Program-made: the position numbers and the translations under genes
Part shown: piece after piece, positions 31,811 to 40,061 of the stretch
How positions within the stretch are numbered: position 1 is the first letter of the stretch
Layout of the letters: the number at the start of each line of letters is the position of its first letter
NCBI RefSeq assembly: GCF_035920345.1
Contig: NZ_CP109149.1
Coordinates: forward strand, 6,386,001-6,450,000
Direction: 5' to 3'
Origin: Nocardia vinacea
Lineage (GTDB): Bacteria > Actinomycetota > Actinomycetes > Mycobacteriales > Mycobacteriaceae
Length of the DNA stretch: 64,000 nucleotides
The notes under the pieces: generated by a model
Databases searched by the model: none
What the model saw: only the letters and a program-made list of their open reading frames with translations
Told to the model about the DNA's origin: nothing

Positions 31811-32263
31811 TCAGGTTTCGTCGGTGATGGTGGCTAGGGCGGTGGAGAGTTGGGTCATGAGGTGGGCGGTGAGGGCGAGTTGGTCGGGGCCGAGTTTGGC
31901 GGCGAGCCGTTTCGCCATGACTGCGTGCTGCGGGTTTATGCGTTTGATTGCCTCGCGGCCTGTGTCGGTGACCGCTACGAGTTTGGCGCGGCGGTGCGCC
32001 GGATTGGGTTGGAATTCGGCAAGTCCCTTGTCCACCAATAGGTCCGCGATGCGCTGCACGCTCTGCCTGGTGATCCCCATGGCTCGGGCGATTCCGGCCA
32101 CCGGCAGCGGTTCGCGCAGCACCGCGCCGAGCACCTGCCACCAGGCCGCCGTAATTCCGGCGGGAGCGGCCAATTCCTCTGCGATGGTGAGGAATTGACC
32201 GTTCAGCTGGAATGACGTGATAGCGGCCGTTGCGAAGAGATCCTGCTCGGGCGTGTCACTCAT
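31811..32263 (-). CDS. MarR-family transcriptional regulator
   Basis: The 150-residue protein has the MarR winged-helix pattern: GITAAWWQVLGAVL, then VAGIARAMGITRQSVQRIAD, then a wing with NPAHRRAKLVAVTDTGREA. It is 45 bp downstream of the DJ-1/PfpI gene in the same direction, so the two probably form an operon. A large palindromic operator covers the start of the DJ-1 gene; autoregulation through it is the simplest model but is inferred from position. Confidence 0.85.
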   Translation of the reverse strand: MSDTPEQDLFATAAITSFQLNGQFLTIAEELAAPAGITAAWWQVLGAVLREPLPVAGIARAMGITRQSVQRIADLLVDKGLAEFQPNPAHRRAKLVAVTDTGREAIKRINPQHAVMAKRLAAKLGPDQLALTAHLMTQLSTALATITDET

Positions 32264-32308
32264 ATCGGAAACTCCTATCCGGGTCCGCGACTCACCGCGG
32301 ATTCTTCC

Positions 32309-32950
32309 TCACGCGGAAGCGACGACCCGCTGCGCCTCGTACTCGGAAAGCGCGGCGAATCCCGCCGGATCGCTCTTGCCGAACAAGCGGTACCACGCGT
32401 CCAGCACGTAGGGCTCGTAGACGTCGAGCCTGCGAAGCACCTCGCGAGCGAATTCGAAAGGCGCGGTCGGACCCGCGGTGATGAGATCGCCATCCAGTAC
32501 CGCCGCCTGGTCCAGATAGCGATCACCACCCGAATATCCGCTGTAGGCAAGGTATTCCGCAGCCGCGCCGGTATGGGCGTGGTTATCGAGTAGACCCTCC
32601 TTCGCCAATCCGAAGGTGGCACCGCAGATCGCCGCGACCGGAACCCCCGCGTCCAGGAACTCCCGCGCCTTGTGCGCGAAGGGCACTAGTTCGCCCGTCT
32701 CCCAGGTGTCGGCGCCGGGCAGGATCAACATCGCGCTCGCGGCGGGCGTGAGATCGGCGAGCAGCACATCCGGCACGATGCGCATTCCACCCGTCGTGAT
32801 GATCGGATCGGCGGTGAGCCCAACGGTTCGCACCCGGAAGGTTCCCGGCGCTTTCTGCCAGCTGGGCCGATTGATATGCGCGGTCGCCGCACCGACCTCC
32901 CAATCGGCGAGCGTGTCGTAAACGGCCATGTGAACTGTCTTCGTAGCCAT
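32309..32950 (-). CDS. DJ-1/PfpI-family protein
   Basis: The 213-residue protein has a DJ-1/PfpI glutamine-amidotransferase-like fold with the nucleophile elbow AAICGATFGLA (Cys near residue 110). It also has MLILPGADTW and a conserved ADW near the start, typical of the GATase1 proteins related to ThiJ/PfpI. The function may be a chaperone, glyoxalase or isonitrile-hydratase-like activity; the sequence does not decide. The ATG at 32950 lies at the edge of a 36-bp operator, so transcription and initiation are probably strongly controlled. Confidence 0.82.
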   Translation of the reverse strand: MATKTVHMAVYDTLADWEVGAATAHINRPSWQKAPGTFRVRTVGLTADPIITTGGMRIVPDVLLADLTPAASAMLILPGADTWETGELVPFAHKAREFLDAGVPVAAICGATFGLAKEGLLDNHAHTGAAAEYLAYSGYSGGDRYLDQAAVLDGDLITAGPTAPFEFAREVLRRLDVYEPYVLDAWYRLFGKSDPAGFAALSEYEAQRVVASA

Positions 32951-32985
32951 GACAGTATGCTGTCATATTTGACAGCATACTGTCA
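32950..32985. promoter_or_regulatory. 36-bp double-dyad operator
   Basis: TGACAGTATGCTGTCA and TGACAGCATACTGTCA are exact inverted copies separated by TATT, and each arm is itself a TGACAG-N4-CTGTCA dyad. The site overlaps the DJ-1 start codon and extends toward its promoter. It could bind two regulator dimers, with the MarR protein encoded downstream the first candidate. Confidence 0.7.
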
Positions 32986-32990
32986 ATGCC

Positions 32991-33437
32991 TCAGCGTCCG
33001 CGTTCGATCTTCGCCAAATGCGCGATATTGGCGCGATCCTGCGCATCAGCACTCGGTTCACCGCCGAACCACGCGTCCAGAATCTCCGTCAGTTCCGCCC
33101 GGGATGTCGAACGCAGGCTCAGCGCAAGCACATTCGCGTCATTCCACTTCCGCGCACCAGCCGCCGTCGCCGCATCACCACACAGCGCTGCCCGGATCCC
33201 CGCCACCTTGTTGGCGGCAATAGAAGCCCCGGTCCCCGTCCAACAGCACACCACCCCCTGCTCCGCCCGCCCCTCGGCCACATCGCGCGCTGCCGCCGCA
33301 CTGGCCCAAGCCCAGTCATCCCGCTCACTATCCGACAACGCCCCATGCACCAACGTCTCGAACCCCCGCCGCCCGAGCTCCACCACCAGCTCCTCGGCCA
33401 CCCCCACCCGCTCATCCGCCGCAACCGAAATTCGCAT
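32991..33437 (-). CDS. RpiB/LacAB-family sugar-phosphate isomerase
   Basis: The 148-residue protein shows the RpiB-type pattern: ISVAADERVGVAEELV start, GVVCCWTGTGASIAANKVAGIRAAL containing the catalytic Cys region, and NDANVLALSLR. Ribose-5-phosphate isomerase B and galactose-6-phosphate isomerase share this fold. Because a bona fide rpiB normally lies elsewhere in these genomes and this protein lacks the usual GSDHAG start, its sugar substrate is uncertain. ATG 33437 is chosen; upstream sequence is a terminator region. Its stop is only 5 bp from the DJ-1 operator, so read-through is possible. Confidence 0.78.
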   Translation of the reverse strand: MRISVAADERVGVAEELVVELGRRGFETLVHGALSDSERDDWAWASAAAARDVAEGRAEQGVVCCWTGTGASIAANKVAGIRAALCGDAATAAGARKWNDANVLALSLRSTSRAELTEILDAWFGGEPSADAQDRANIAHLAKIERGR

Positions 33438-33486
33438 ACCCCAAGCGTAATAACGTCCCCACTGCACAGCACCGAAAACCGCGAGC

Positions 33487-33516
33487 GGGCCCGTCCTCGG
33501 TGCCGAGGACGGGCCC
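33487..33516 (-). terminator. 14-bp perfect hairpin after SDR gene
   Basis: GGGCCCGTCCTCGG and its complement flank a 2-nt loop, 11 bp past the SDR stop and 50 bp before the RpiB-like start. It is a strong terminator candidate. Confidence 0.65.
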
Positions 33517-33526
33517 ACCGCACCGG

Positions 33527-34270
33527 TCACCAGGCAACGGGGCCGAGGCGATCGATGAAGATCCCGCTCGGCCCGTCGGCGTCGATCGTGGCGAGTTCGA
33601 GGATCGAGTCGGTGCCCTCGGTGACCGTCAGTTGGCCGGTGTGATGGTTCATATCGGTCGCCGCGAATTTACGATTCGCGACCTCACCAGGAGTCGCGAC
33701 GTTGAACTTGATCTTCGGCAGCGCCTGGGCGTACCGCAGGGTGATCATGTTCAGCGCCGCTTTCGACGAGCTGTAGGCGAGCTCGTGCATCTTCGAGACG
33801 GGCTGCTCCGGATCGGTCACGACCGCGAAGGAACCGCCACCACTGGACACCATCACCACCCGCGGATTGTCCGCCGCCTGCAGCAAGGGCAGGAACGCGT
33901 GCGTGACCCTGATCGGTCCGTACACGTTGGTGTCGTAGACGGAATGGATTTCGTCCGCGGTCGCGTCCGCGGGCGCAACAATATTCCCCGGTGCACCGGC
34001 GTTGTTGATCAACACATCCAGCCGGTCGGTGTGCCCGCTAACGAGCCGTACCGCATCCGACACCGACTCCTCCGAGGTCACATCCAGCGGCACCATCACG
34101 ACGTTCACCCCCTCAGCGGCGAGTTTGTCCGCGGCGGCCTGTCCTCGAGCCGCGTCGCGCGAGCCGAGGAAAACCGTCCACCCCTGCGCCCCGAGCCGCC
34201 GCGCCGCTTCGAGACCGAGTCCCTTATTGGCTCCGGTGATCAACACTGTGGTTTGTTCCGTGTTCGTCAT
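33527..34270 (-). CDS. Short-chain dehydrogenase/reductase
   Basis: A 247-residue classical SDR with TGANKGLGLEAARRLG cofactor motif, LINNAGAPG, and the catalytic Ser plus YSSSK tetrad (near residues 145-165). It probably uses NADP(H) given the NKG and downstream Arg residues. ATG 34270 is chosen; a GTG two codons upstream is possible. It resembles actinobacterial NAD(P)-dependent carbonyl reductases with unknown substrate. It is transcribed divergently from the DUF456 membrane protein. Confidence 0.88.
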   Translation of the reverse strand: MTNTEQTTVLITGANKGLGLEAARRLGAQGWTVFLGSRDAARGQAAADKLAAEGVNVVMVPLDVTSEESVSDAVRLVSGHTDRLDVLINNAGAPGNIVAPADATADEIHSVYDTNVYGPIRVTHAFLPLLQAADNPRVVMVSSGGGSFAVVTDPEQPVSKMHELAYSSSKAALNMITLRYAQALPKIKFNVATPGEVANRKFAATDMNHHTGQLTVTEGTDSILELATIDADGPSGIFIDRLGPVAW

Positions 34271-34415
34271 GCCCACTAAGACGCACCAGCCCGCTCGCGC
34301 TGTGACAACCTGTGAGCGGCCTCACAAACACCGGGAATCGACACTGTGCACCGACCCGGCGAATAGGCCAGAATCCTGGCAGCGTGACAAGACGCGGAAA
34401 GCGGAGGGACCGGCA

Positions 34416-34898
34416 GTGTCAGCTTGGGGTGAGGTCGTTGTCGGCCTGGTAATTCTGGTCGGTCTGGTCGGGATCATCGTCCCGATTCTGCCGGGGGCCA
34501 TTTTGATCTTCGGGGCCATTGCCGTGTGGGCGTTCATGACCGGGGGCGCGACGGCGTGGATCGTACTCGCCATCAGCACAGCATTTTTGGTGCTGTCCGG
34601 CATCGTCAAATACACCTGGCCGGGCCGGAAGATGAAGGATGCGGGCGTATCCAATCGCGCGCTGTTCATCGGCGCGATCTTCGGCATTGTCGGCTTCTTC
34701 ATCATCCCGGTGGTCGGGTTGTTCGTGGGATTCGTTCTGGGTGTGTATCTTTCGGAGCTGCACCGACTCCGCGACAACCAACCTGCTTGGCAGGCAACGG
34801 TTCACGCCCTCAAGGGTGTGGGCCTGTCGATGCTGATCGAGCTCTTCGGTGCGCTGTTGGCCACGGGCGTCTGGGGCGTCGGCGCGATTATCGCCTGA
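34416..34898 (+). CDS. DUF456 membrane protein
   Basis: A 160-residue protein with four or five hydrophobic helices and Gly-rich turns. It shows LVGIIVPILPGAILIFGAIA near residue 16 and GIFGIVGFFIIPVVGLFVGF-like segments near 90, matching the DUF456 family, whose function is unknown. GTG 34416 has a GGAGGG ribosome-binding site 8 bp upstream; the longer open frame reads through the SDR gene and is not real. Confidence 0.85.
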   Translation: MSAWGEVVVGLVILVGLVGIIVPILPGAILIFGAIAVWAFMTGGATAWIVLAISTAFLVLSGIVKYTWPGRKMKDAGVSNRALFIGAIFGIVGFFIIPVVGLFVGFVLGVYLSELHRLRDNQPAWQATVHALKGVGLSMLIELFGALLATGVWGVGAIIA

Positions 34899-34965
34899 TC
34901 GTCAGCGTTTACCTGCCCGCCGTCGCTGCACCTGTGGATCGCGCATGCCCACTGCCAGGTCGCGC

Positions 34966-35838
34966 TCACTCGATGATCGGGAACGGAATCGTATCCGCCG
35001 GTTCGAGTTTCGGTAGCTCATCGCGCCGCAGCGGCAGGGTCGGCTGCTCGGTGCGGTGGATCGGCAGGGTCGGCGTCGGATCGGCCTGGATCACTCGTTC
35101 GCGGGCGGGCAGTCGATAGAACGCCCGCGCATTGTCTTCCAGCACCTTGAACATATCGGTGCCCACCACATCGCAGATCAGATCGACATCGGAATCCTGG
35201 AACGGTCGCCCCGCGCGGGTGCCGGGCAGATCGGTGCCGAACATCAGCGCTTCGGGATTGACCGCGTGGATCCGGCGCAGCGTATCGGCCACTTTCATAT
35301 GCACCCGCCCGAAACCGGTCGCTTTCACCCGCGCCCCGCGATCCACCAGATCCAGCAGATAGGGCAGACCCTCCTCGGACATGCCGAGATGGTCGATGGA
35401 GAACACCGGCAGCTTCGAGATCACCGGCTGCATCGAGGTGAGCATGTTGCCGTCGATATACACCTCGACGTGCCAGCCGACGAGGTCGTGCGCACGCAAT
35501 GCCTGCAGTGTCAGCGCGGTGATATCCGCGGCTGCGCGCTTGACGTTGAACCGCAGCGCGCGCACACCGATCCGGTCGAGTTCGATGATCTCTTCGTCGG
35601 TGGCGTCGGGGTCCAGCGCGGTGACGCCGACCCACCCCGCGCCGAGCTCCGCCAGCGCCGCTTTCAGGTACGTCTGATCGCTGCCTTGGAAGGATCCGCT
35701 GACCACGGCGCCGCCGCCGACATCGAAGCGCGACATACGCTTTCGATAATCGGCGATGGTGAACGGGTCGGGCAGGTAGCCCTGGTTCTCGGCCAGCGGG
35801 AACCGCGGGTCGAAGATGTGGAGATGGGCATCGAACAC
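34966..35838 (-). CDS. Amidohydrolase family 2 (TIM-barrel metal-dependent hydrolase)
   Basis: The 290-residue protein begins with the metal-binding FDAHLHIFDPRFP and ends the barrel with MFGTDLPGTR. Intermediate His residues (GWHVEVY, IDHLG) fit the amidohydrolase-2 family that includes 2-pyrone-4,6-dicarboxylate lactonase. A Pro/Leu-rich C-terminal extension of about 40 residues is unusual. GTG 35838 is the start. Substrate is unknown; lactone or decarboxylase chemistry is typical of the family. It is not obviously co-transcribed with the ferredoxin reductase downstream of it on the map. Confidence 0.8.
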   Translation of the reverse strand: MFDAHLHIFDPRFPLAENQGYLPDPFTIADYRKRMSRFDVGGGAVVSGSFQGSDQTYLKAALAELGAGWVGVTALDPDATDEEIIELDRIGVRALRFNVKRAAADITALTLQALRAHDLVGWHVEVYIDGNMLTSMQPVISKLPVFSIDHLGMSEEGLPYLLDLVDRGARVKATGFGRVHMKVADTLRRIHAVNPEALMFGTDLPGTRAGRPFQDSDVDLICDVVGTDMFKVLEDNARAFYRLPARERVIQADPTPTLPIHRTEQPTLPLRRDELPKLEPADTIPFPIIE

Positions 35839-35963
35839 TTGTACAGAATGCCTCAGTCACGGAATTTCCGCTGCCGCGGACCCGACAGATTTCGCGCTGC
35901 CGCAGCCGTGTCGGATTGTCGAGAACCACAGGAGGTGACGGTCACCCCCTGTGGGCATTCGCG

Positions 35964-37427
35964 CTAGACCTTGTGCGGCTCGCTGGCGCGCAGCATGTCC
36001 TCGCGCTCGACGACCTTGACGCGCTCGCGGCCCTCCGGCTCGCCGAGGGCGCGCTCGTGCGCGTCCAGGCGGTACCAGCCCTGCCAGGTGGTGAACGGGA
36101 TGCCCTTGCTCTCGAGGAATTCGGTGACTGCCTGTAGCTCCGGATGCTTAGCCGGTGCGAAGTTCACGCTGTCGTCGAGCAGGCAAGCAACGGTCTCGTT
36201 GGCGTCGCCCTTGGTGTGACCGATGAGGCCGACCGGACCGCGCTTGATCCAGCCGGTGACGTAGGTGGCGGGCAGATAGCGATCCGGACCGTCGGCGTCT
36301 TCGTCGGCGAGGACGCGTCCGGCCTCGTTCGGAACGACACCGGCCTGATCGTCGAACGGCAGGTTGGTGAGGTTCTGCGACAGGTAGCCGACGGCGCGGT
36401 AGACGGCCTGGACGTCCCAGTCCCTGAACACGCCGGTGCCCTTGACATTGCCGGTGCCGTCGAGCTGGGTGCGCTCGGTGCGCAGGCCGGCGACCTTGCC
36501 GTCCTCGCCGAGGATCTCGGCCGGGGACTCGAAGAAGTGCAGGAAAAGCTTGTGCGGGCGGTTGCCGACGTCGCGGATGGCCCACTGCTCCAGGGTGTTG
36601 GAGATCATGTCGACCTGCTTGGAGTGCCGGCGCGCGGCCTCGGAACCCTCGTCGTAGTCGATGTCCTCGGGATCGACGATGACCTCGATGGTCGGCGAAT
36701 GGTCGAGTTCGCGCAGCTCGAGCGGGGTGAACTTGGCCTGCGCCGGGCCGCGACGGCCGAAGACGTGCACCTCGATCGCCTTATTGGCCTTCAGGCCGTT
36801 GTAGACGTTCGGCGGGATCTCGGTCGGCAGCAGTTCGTCGCCGGTCTTGGCCAGCACGCGCGCCACGTCGAGTGCGACATTGCCGACACCGAGGACCGCG
36901 ACCTTCTCCGCCTCCAGCGGCCAGGTGCGCGGCACGTCCGGATGACCGTCGTACCAGGAGACGAAGTCCGCGGCGCCGTAGCTGCCGTCCAGGTCGATGC
37001 CGGGGATCGGCAGCGCGCGGTCGGCGTTGGCGCCGGTGGAGAAGATCACCGCGTCATAGAACGTGCGCAGATCGTCGAGGGTGATGTCGGTGCCGTAGTC
37101 GATATTGCCGAGCAGGCGGACCTGCGGCTTGTCCAGCACCTTGTGCAGAGCGGTGATGATGCCCTTGATGCGCGGATGATCCGGCGCGACGCCGTAGCGG
37201 ATCAACCCGAACGGCGCGGGCATGCGCTCGTACAGGTCGATGCTCACCTCGGCATCGGACTTCATCAACGCGTCGGCGGCGTAGATACCGGCCGGTCCTG
37301 CGCCCACGATCGCGATGCGAAGCGGGCGAGGCCCCGCGGTGTGCGCGTCAGGCCCGGAGGAGGCAGCTTGCGTGACCACGGAGGGCCCGTGCACACCGCT
37401 AGTCGACTCTGCACTGTGTTCGGTCAT
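35964..37427 (-). CDS. Adrenodoxin-reductase-type ferredoxin-NADP+ reductase, with repeat insertion
   Basis: The 487-residue flavoprotein has the FprA layout: FAD motif IAIVGAGPAGIYAADALM, APFGLIRYGVAPDHPRIK, NADP motif VLGVGNVALDVARVL, and GWIKRGPVGLIGHTKGDA. It moves electrons between NADPH and ferredoxins, for P450 or iron metabolism. The first 34 residues precede the FAD motif and are mostly encoded by a palindromic element (37336-37399). A DtxR/IdeR-like iron box lies 46 bp upstream, so iron-responsive control is likely. It could serve the P450-ferredoxin pair encoded at 40-41.6 kb, but this is inference. Confidence 0.9.
   Translation of the reverse strand: MTEHSAESTSGVHGPSVVTQAASSGPDAHTAGPRPLRIAIVGAGPAGIYAADALMKSDAEVSIDLYERMPAPFGLIRYGVAPDHPRIKGIITALHKVLDKPQVRLLGNIDYGTDITLDDLRTFYDAVIFSTGANADRALPIPGIDLDGSYGAADFVSWYDGHPDVPRTWPLEAEKVAVLGVGNVALDVARVLAKTGDELLPTEIPPNVYNGLKANKAIEVHVFGRRGPAQAKFTPLELRELDHSPTIEVIVDPEDIDYDEGSEAARRHSKQVDMISNTLEQWAIRDVGNRPHKLFLHFFESPAEILGEDGKVAGLRTERTQLDGTGNVKGTGVFRDWDVQAVYRAVGYLSQNLTNLPFDDQAGVVPNEAGRVLADEDADGPDRYLPATYVTGWIKRGPVGLIGHTKGDANETVACLLDDSVNFAPAKHPELQAVTEFLESKGIPFTTWQGWYRLDAHERALGEPEGRERVKVVEREDMLRASEPHKV
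37336..37399. repeat. Palindromic interspersed element, copy 3 (in ferredoxin reductase)
   Basis: Perfect 9-bp ends GCGGTGTGC / GCACACCGC enclose the same core as the copies at 6539 and 14738 (GCGTCAGGCCCGGAGG on the plus strand). It encodes GVHGPSVVTQAASSGPDAH in frame near the N-terminus of the host protein. The orientation relative to the gene is opposite to that of the copy in the ABC ATPase. Confidence 0.8.
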
Positions 37428-37472
37428 CTTTTACGCGCACCCTTATGGTCGAAACAATTAACGGCGTCAGTC

Positions 37473-37491
37473 TTAGCTTAGGCTAACTTGA
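37473..37491 (-). promoter_or_regulatory. DtxR/IdeR-like iron box
   Basis: TTAGCTTAGGCTAACTTGA agrees with the actinobacterial iron box TTAGGTTAGGCTAACCTAA at 16 of 19 positions. It lies 46 bp upstream of the ferredoxin reductase start, where an iron-loaded repressor would block transcription. Confidence 0.7.
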
Positions 37492-37733
37492 CGCACCCTC
37501 TCGGTCGCATCTGCCGATGCGGACAGGCGGCCATCTCGGCTATGACAGCAGGCCGCAGTCTCGCGATTCTATCGGTGGCACAGCGCGCACCCTGCGGCGG
37601 TGCGTACACCGGGTGTTTGCTGCCCCGGCCCACCTACCGTGACTACCCGCTCTGCGCACATCTATCAAATCCTCGTGACGCAGGTCTCGGGGCCGAATGC
37701 CGGATACCGCCGTCCACCAGGGATGATCGACCC

Positions 37734-38189
37734 ATGACAGAGCAGCAGGGCACCGATGAAGAACCCGTAATCGAGGTCGATCAGACCGATCGTCGCTCCA
37801 TCGCGCCGTTCATCGCGGCGGCCGTCTTCGCCGCTGTCGTGCTGGTCGCGATCGTGCTCGGTGCGGTGCTTTCGCCCGCTGAGAAAAATGTCACAGAATC
37901 GGACAAGATCGCGGCCGCGGTGCAGCGCTACGCGGAGGCCCGCGCCACCACCGACAGCACGCCGCCGCCGGGCGTGGCCTGTCTGGGCTTCGACGAGAGC
38001 AAGACACCGCTCGCCGGTCAGTTCGGTGGGGCCGCGGCCGGAAAGTCGATCAAGGTCACCAAGATTGAGAATGCGATGGTCGACGGCGATCGGGCCAAGG
38101 CGACGGTGACCATCGCGGTCGACGGCCGGGAGACCCCGGCTACCTGGAATCTGACCCGCTCCCAAGACCGATGGATCGTCTGCGGTTGA
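37734..38189 (+). CDS. Single-pass membrane protein with small extracytoplasmic domain
   Basis: The 151-residue protein has an acidic cytoplasmic tail, one helix (FIAAAVFAAVVLVAIVLGAV, about residues 25-45) and an external domain of about 100 residues. That domain has two cysteines (VACLGF and the terminal IVCG) that could form a disulfide. Size and layout resemble the Rv0361-type lumazine-binding-like proteins of mycobacteria. The role is unknown. It starts at ATG 37734 and ends just before the SAM-IV riboswitch leader. Confidence 0.72.
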   Translation: MTEQQGTDEEPVIEVDQTDRRSIAPFIAAAVFAAVVLVAIVLGAVLSPAEKNVTESDKIAAAVQRYAEARATTDSTPPPGVACLGFDESKTPLAGQFGGAAAGKSIKVTKIENAMVDGDRAKATVTIAVDGRETPATWNLTRSQDRWIVCG

Positions 38190-38253
38190 TTCCTTATGCG
38201 CGGCGCGAACTGGGGTTTGACATGGCGGCCCCTGCCCAGGCAATCTCATTTTC

Positions 38254-38368
38254 GGGTCATGAGTACCAGCGCCAAGCCCCGGCTGGCTGGTCGGCAACCC
38301 TCCTCCGCGGTGGGGTGCTCCGGGTGACGACCTGGCCGCGCACCGAAACCCAGGTGCGGCAAGCGTGG
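38254..38368 (+). ncRNA. SAM-IV riboswitch
   Basis: The leader contains the hallmark SAM-IV core: GGTCATGAGTACCAGCG, CCAAGCCCCGGCTGGCTGG, GGCAACCCTCC, GCGGTGGGGTGCTCCGGGTG, then ACGACC. A 3' hairpin CGCACCGAAACCCAGGTGCG is followed by GCAAGCG. It ends 18 bp before the rhodanese start. SAM-IV RNAs are known from actinobacteria, where they repress methionine and sulfur genes when S-adenosylmethionine is abundant. Here it controls the rhodanese-metZ operon. Confidence 0.9.
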
Positions 38369-38385
38369 ATTCACAGGAGGATCGC

Positions 38386-38802
38386 ATGACATATGCCGGT
38401 GACATCACCCCACAGCAGGCGTGGGAGTTGTTGCAAGACAATCCCGAAGCCGTCTTGGTAGACGTGCGCACCGAGGCCGAATGGCGTTTCGTCGGTGTGC
38501 CGGATACGACTTCGATCGAACGGCCGACGGTGCTGATCGAATGGGTCGACAGCAACGGCGCCCGCAACGGTGAGTTCGTCGAGCAGTTGACCAAGGCGCT
38601 GGAGGGTCGCGATCCGGCGGCGCCCGTCGTCTTCCTCTGTCGCTCCGGACAGCGTTCCATCGGTGCGGCGGTCGCCGCGACCGGGGCAGGCATCGCCCCG
38701 TCGTTCAATGTGCTGGAGGGCTTCGAAGGCCCGATCGATGAGCTCGGACATCGCGGCGGCTCCGGCTGGCGCGCCATCGGCCTGCCCTGGCGGCAGTCAT
38801 GA
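38386..38802 (+). CDS. Rhodanese-domain sulfurtransferase
   Basis: The 138-residue single-domain rhodanese has VLVDVRTEAEWRFVGVP and the active-site loop FLCRSGQRSIGAA, with the persulfide Cys near residue 85. It has a perfect AGGAGG ribosome-binding site and overlaps metZ by 4 bp (ATGA), the same pair as Rv0390-Rv0391. It may supply or dispose of sulfane sulfur for homocysteine formation by MetZ. The SAM-IV riboswitch upstream ties it to methionine status. Confidence 0.93.
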   Translation: MTYAGDITPQQAWELLQDNPEAVLVDVRTEAEWRFVGVPDTTSIERPTVLIEWVDSNGARNGEFVEQLTKALEGRDPAAPVVFLCRSGQRSIGAAVAATGAGIAPSFNVLEGFEGPIDELGHRGGSGWRAIGLPWRQS

Positions 38803-40013
38803 TCACCGGTGGTGCGTTCGACAAGCCGCTGCCCGAAGGTGTCGGTCCCGCGACGCTCGGCGTGCGAGGTGGCCTGCGCCGCTCGGGATTCGAGGAGACC
38901 GCCGAGGCGCTGTATCTGTCCTCCGGTTTCGTCTATGAGAGCGCCGAGGCGGCCGAGGCCGCGTTCACCGGCGATATCGAGCATTTCGTCTACTCCCGCT
39001 ACGGCAACCCGACAGTCGCCATGTTCGAGGAGCGGCTGCGTCTGATCGACGGCGCCGAAGCATGTTTCGCGACCGCGAGCGGCATGTCCGCCGTATTCAC
39101 CGCGCTCGGTGCGCTTTTGGGCGCGGGCGATCGACTTGTGGCCGCGCGCAGCCTATTCGGCTCGTGCTTCGTGGTGTGCAACGAGATTCTGCCGCGCTGG
39201 GGTGTGGAGACGGTCTTCGTCGACGGCGATGATCTGGATCAGTGGGAGCAGGCGCTTTCGGTGCCGACCCAGGCCGTGTTCTTCGAGACACCGGCCAATC
39301 CGATGCAGACGCTGGTCGATGTGCGCCGGGTGACCGAACTCGCGCATGCCGCGGGTGCGAAAGTGGTGCTGGACAACGTCTTCGCCACGCCGCTGCTGCA
39401 GCGCGGTTTCGAACTCGGTGCGGATGTACTGGTGTATTCGGGCACCAAACACATCGATGGTCAGGGCCGGGTGCTCGGCGGTGCGATCCTCGGCGCCCAG
39501 GACTACATCGACGGTCCGGTGAAAACCCTTATGCGCCATACCGGTCCGGCGCTGAGCCCGTTCAACGCATGGACCCTGCTCAAGGGTTTGGAGACCATGC
39601 CACTGCGCGTGCGTCACTCGACCGAATCCGCACTGCGCATCGCCCGCTTCCTCGAGGGCAACAAAGCCGTCTCGTGGGTGCGCTACCCGTACGTGGAGTC
39701 GCATCCGCAGTACGAACTGGCGACCAGCCAGATGAGCGGCGGCGGCACCGTGGTCACCTTCGAACTGAACGCGCCGGAGGCTGAGGCCAAGAAGCGCGCC
39801 TTCGAGGTCCTCAACCGCCTGCGCATCATCGATATCTCCAACAACCTCGGCGATTCCAAAACCCTCATCACCCACCCCGCCACCACAACCCACCGCGCCA
39901 TGGGCCCCGAAGGCCGCGCCACCATCGGCCTGTCCGACGGTGTGGTCCGCATCTCGGTGGGACTCGAGGATGTCGAGGATCTGCTGGGGGATCTGGATTA
40001 CGCCCTGAGCTAG
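38799..40013 (+). CDS. metZ: O-succinylhomoserine sulfhydrylase MetZ
   Basis: A 404-residue PLP enzyme of the Cys/Met metabolism family: YSRYGNPTVAMFEERL, ATASGMSAVFTALG, FFETPANPMQTLVD, and YSGTKHIDGQGRVLGG carrying the PLP lysine (Lys217). It converts O-succinylhomoserine and sulfide to homocysteine, skipping cystathionine. Translation is coupled to the rhodanese gene by ATGA. A strong terminator follows directly. Confidence 0.95.
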   Translation: MITGGAFDKPLPEGVGPATLGVRGGLRRSGFEETAEALYLSSGFVYESAEAAEAAFTGDIEHFVYSRYGNPTVAMFEERLRLIDGAEACFATASGMSAVFTALGALLGAGDRLVAARSLFGSCFVVCNEILPRWGVETVFVDGDDLDQWEQALSVPTQAVFFETPANPMQTLVDVRRVTELAHAAGAKVVLDNVFATPLLQRGFELGADVLVYSGTKHIDGQGRVLGGAILGAQDYIDGPVKTLMRHTGPALSPFNAWTLLKGLETMPLRVRHSTESALRIARFLEGNKAVSWVRYPYVESHPQYELATSQMSGGGTVVTFELNAPEAEAKKRAFEVLNRLRIIDISNNLGDSKTLITHPATTTHRAMGPEGRATIGLSDGVVRISVGLEDVEDLLGDLDYALS

Positions 40014-40026
40014 CCCGCACGCCATC

Positions 40027-40060
40027 GGCGTCGCCGCGTTCAGTTCAGCGCGGCGGCGCC
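40027..40060. terminator. Strong hairpin between metZ and P450 gene
   Basis: GGCGTCGCCGCG pairs with CGCGGCGGCGCC (one G-T pair) over a 10-nt loop and is followed by TTT on the plus strand. It lies between the convergent metZ and P450 stops. Confidence 0.7.
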
Positions 40061-40061
40061 T

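Noticed and set aside
33018..33644. Plus-strand frames opposite the RpiB-like and SDR genes
   Set aside because: Composition (Arg/Pro/His-rich) is that of antisense shadow; both genes on the other strand have clear family motifs.
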